A DNA stretch of 64,000 nucleotides from Brachypodium distachyon (taxonomy: Eukaryota > Streptophyta > Magnoliopsida > Poales > Poaceae): the NCBI RefSeq assembly GCF_000005505.3, contig NC_016131.3, positions 30,061,001 through 30,125,000 on the forward strand, given 5' to 3'. Below are positions 62,932 to 64,000 of this stretch, piece by piece (within the stretch, counting starts at the first letter, position 1; each line of letters opens with the position of its first letter). A model generated the notes under the pieces. It had not been told where the DNA came from. It saw only the letters and a program-made list of their open reading frames with translations, and ran no database searches. A program made the translations under genes and the position numbers.

Positions 62932-64000
62932 TTAGTTACCCCTTTTTGCTCTCCATAATTTGCACAAGATTTCAGTTTGTAAGTCTGGCTCCTGATGTGT
63001 TAATTGATTATCATGCACCTTCGAATCGACGTTTAATTAAGGGAAAATTGGCTAGGGACATTGTTATTTTGTGCCTTTTGCTAAAACACACCGCCGGAAT
63101 GCTAAAATATTTTATTCAGACTTTTTATTTGCACCGCACACTTACATTCGATAATTTACGTGTATAGTTCGCAATTTTGTACCAAATGAATATTTTCACA
63201 AGATACGCCGTCCTAAGAAAACTACATTTTTAGGACGAAAAAACTACTCGTACTAGGTATATTGAATAGGACTATATATAGGTGGGCTCTGTTGGTCAGA
63301 TTTTCGGGTGTATCATCTGTCAGCAAAGCCCAGGCCCAGTGTTAATTTTAGCAGGCTATCTTTGCAAGTTAGACTGGACCAACACAAGATCTATTCTACG
63401 AGGACGAAAAAACACAACTTATGTCGTGAATTCGTGAGACAGATCAAACACCAAACACCGGTACACGTACGGGAATATACTATACAAATCTACGTCACTT
63501 GTTTTAGAATGGAGGAAGTATACGATTGCATATGCACCGAGATGCGCAAATTTGTGGTGTAGGACTATATAGTTGTTCGTGTATCTTTTGTCTATTCTTG
63601 CACCTGGTAGAAGCTTTGCGAGTTTGAAGAGCAGCTATAACAGACTGGGTACGTCAAGATTTCAGCCTTTCAGGGCGGCAAGCAAGTGGCTTTTTCTTTT
63701 ATTTTTTCTAAACTGGCAAGCTAGTAACTCACGCTGCTTTGCGAAACGCAAGAAAGTGATATCTTTTTTCCTTTTTTTTGTGAGAAAGAGGCAGCACTAT
63801 GTCATGTCAACGCAATGGAGGCGATATATGCACTCTTCACTACTATTTTTTTTTCTTTAATTTCGACATGAAGATCTGCGCGATCATTTCAGTTTGTTCT
63901 GAGGAGCCAACGAATTAAGCCCATGGGTTGGAATAGGCCCTGGGCTGCAATTTCCCCACCCATGTGGTACATCCTGCATTCCAATTGCATAGCGGCAAGT
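62932..64000. other. 3' flank, no gene recognised
   Basis: AT-rich sequence without a supported gene. A Stowaway-like half (TTTTAGAATGGAGGAAGTA) occurs at about 63503-63521. Runs of T are frequent after 63690. Confidence 0.4.

Overview
This window is plant nuclear DNA from a grass, and a pooid or Triticeae genome is the most likely source. That is an inference from the sequence: spliced GT-AG genes, a DUF4220/DUF594 protein, an NB-ARC-type family without LRRs, many Stowaway MITEs with CTCCCTCCG-type ends, and deeply nested LTR retrotransposons. More than half of the window is transposable elements or their relics.

Layout. 1-3.7 kb: a broken DUF1618-like gene, then a three-layer nest (a hAT element in a solo LTR in a Mutator-type element). 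3.9-7.1 kb: NB-ARC paralogue A (minus, open reading frame intact), next to a copia 3' fragment and the stranded 3' end of another NB-ARC copy. 7.3-12.3 kb: MITEs, an F-box relic, a decayed PIF/Harbinger element and a miniature Helitron. 12.9-17.5 kb: a two-exon DUF4220-DUF594 membrane protein gene (minus) whose intron holds three insertions. 19.1-19.8 kb: an unrecognised ORF containing a 39-bp minisatellite. 20.5-32.7 kb: a 12.2-kb Ty3/gypsy element (Tat-like) with intact LTRs and target-site duplication. It has a decayed gag-pol, an antisense ORF, and a second gypsy fragment nested in reverse. 33.1 kb: a small acidic hypothetical gene. 35.1-38.1 kb: a single-exon CC-NB-ARC-LRR gene of 996 aa. 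39.4-41.1 kb: a Mutator-type element carrying a LINE insertion. 42.2-43.7 kb: a five-exon receptor-like cytoplasmic kinase. 44.0 kb: tRNA-His(GTG). 47.4-48.9 kb: NB-ARC paralogue B (plus, frameshifted). 49.0-57.4 kb: a copia element (minus) with a 3.3-kb solo LTR in its gag. 58.3-59.0 kb: NB-ARC paralogue C, a relic. 61.1-61.5 kb: two short exons of a VPS2-type ESCRT-III gene. 61.8-62.9 kb: a MATH-BTB gene with one frameshift.

The most interesting structure links the two ends of the window. The block at 4.4-7.1 kb is an inverted copy of 46.9-49.7 kb. The half that carries the NB-ARC 3' end plus copia sequence is almost identical between the copies, while the half that carries the NB-ARC 5' end differs at about 30 of 213 residues. 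Gene A therefore looks like a mosaic. It kept its own 5' half and received the 3' half, together with retrotransposon sequence, from the inverted paralogue 43 kb away. Its probable original 3' end is left beyond the copia piece at 3986-4436. The cellular genes with likely function are the DUF594 protein, the RLCK, the NLR, NB-ARC gene A, tRNA-His and possibly the MATH-BTB gene. Defence-type genes dominate, but no operon-like or pathway relationship is implied. All homology calls are from reading the translations; no database search was possible.
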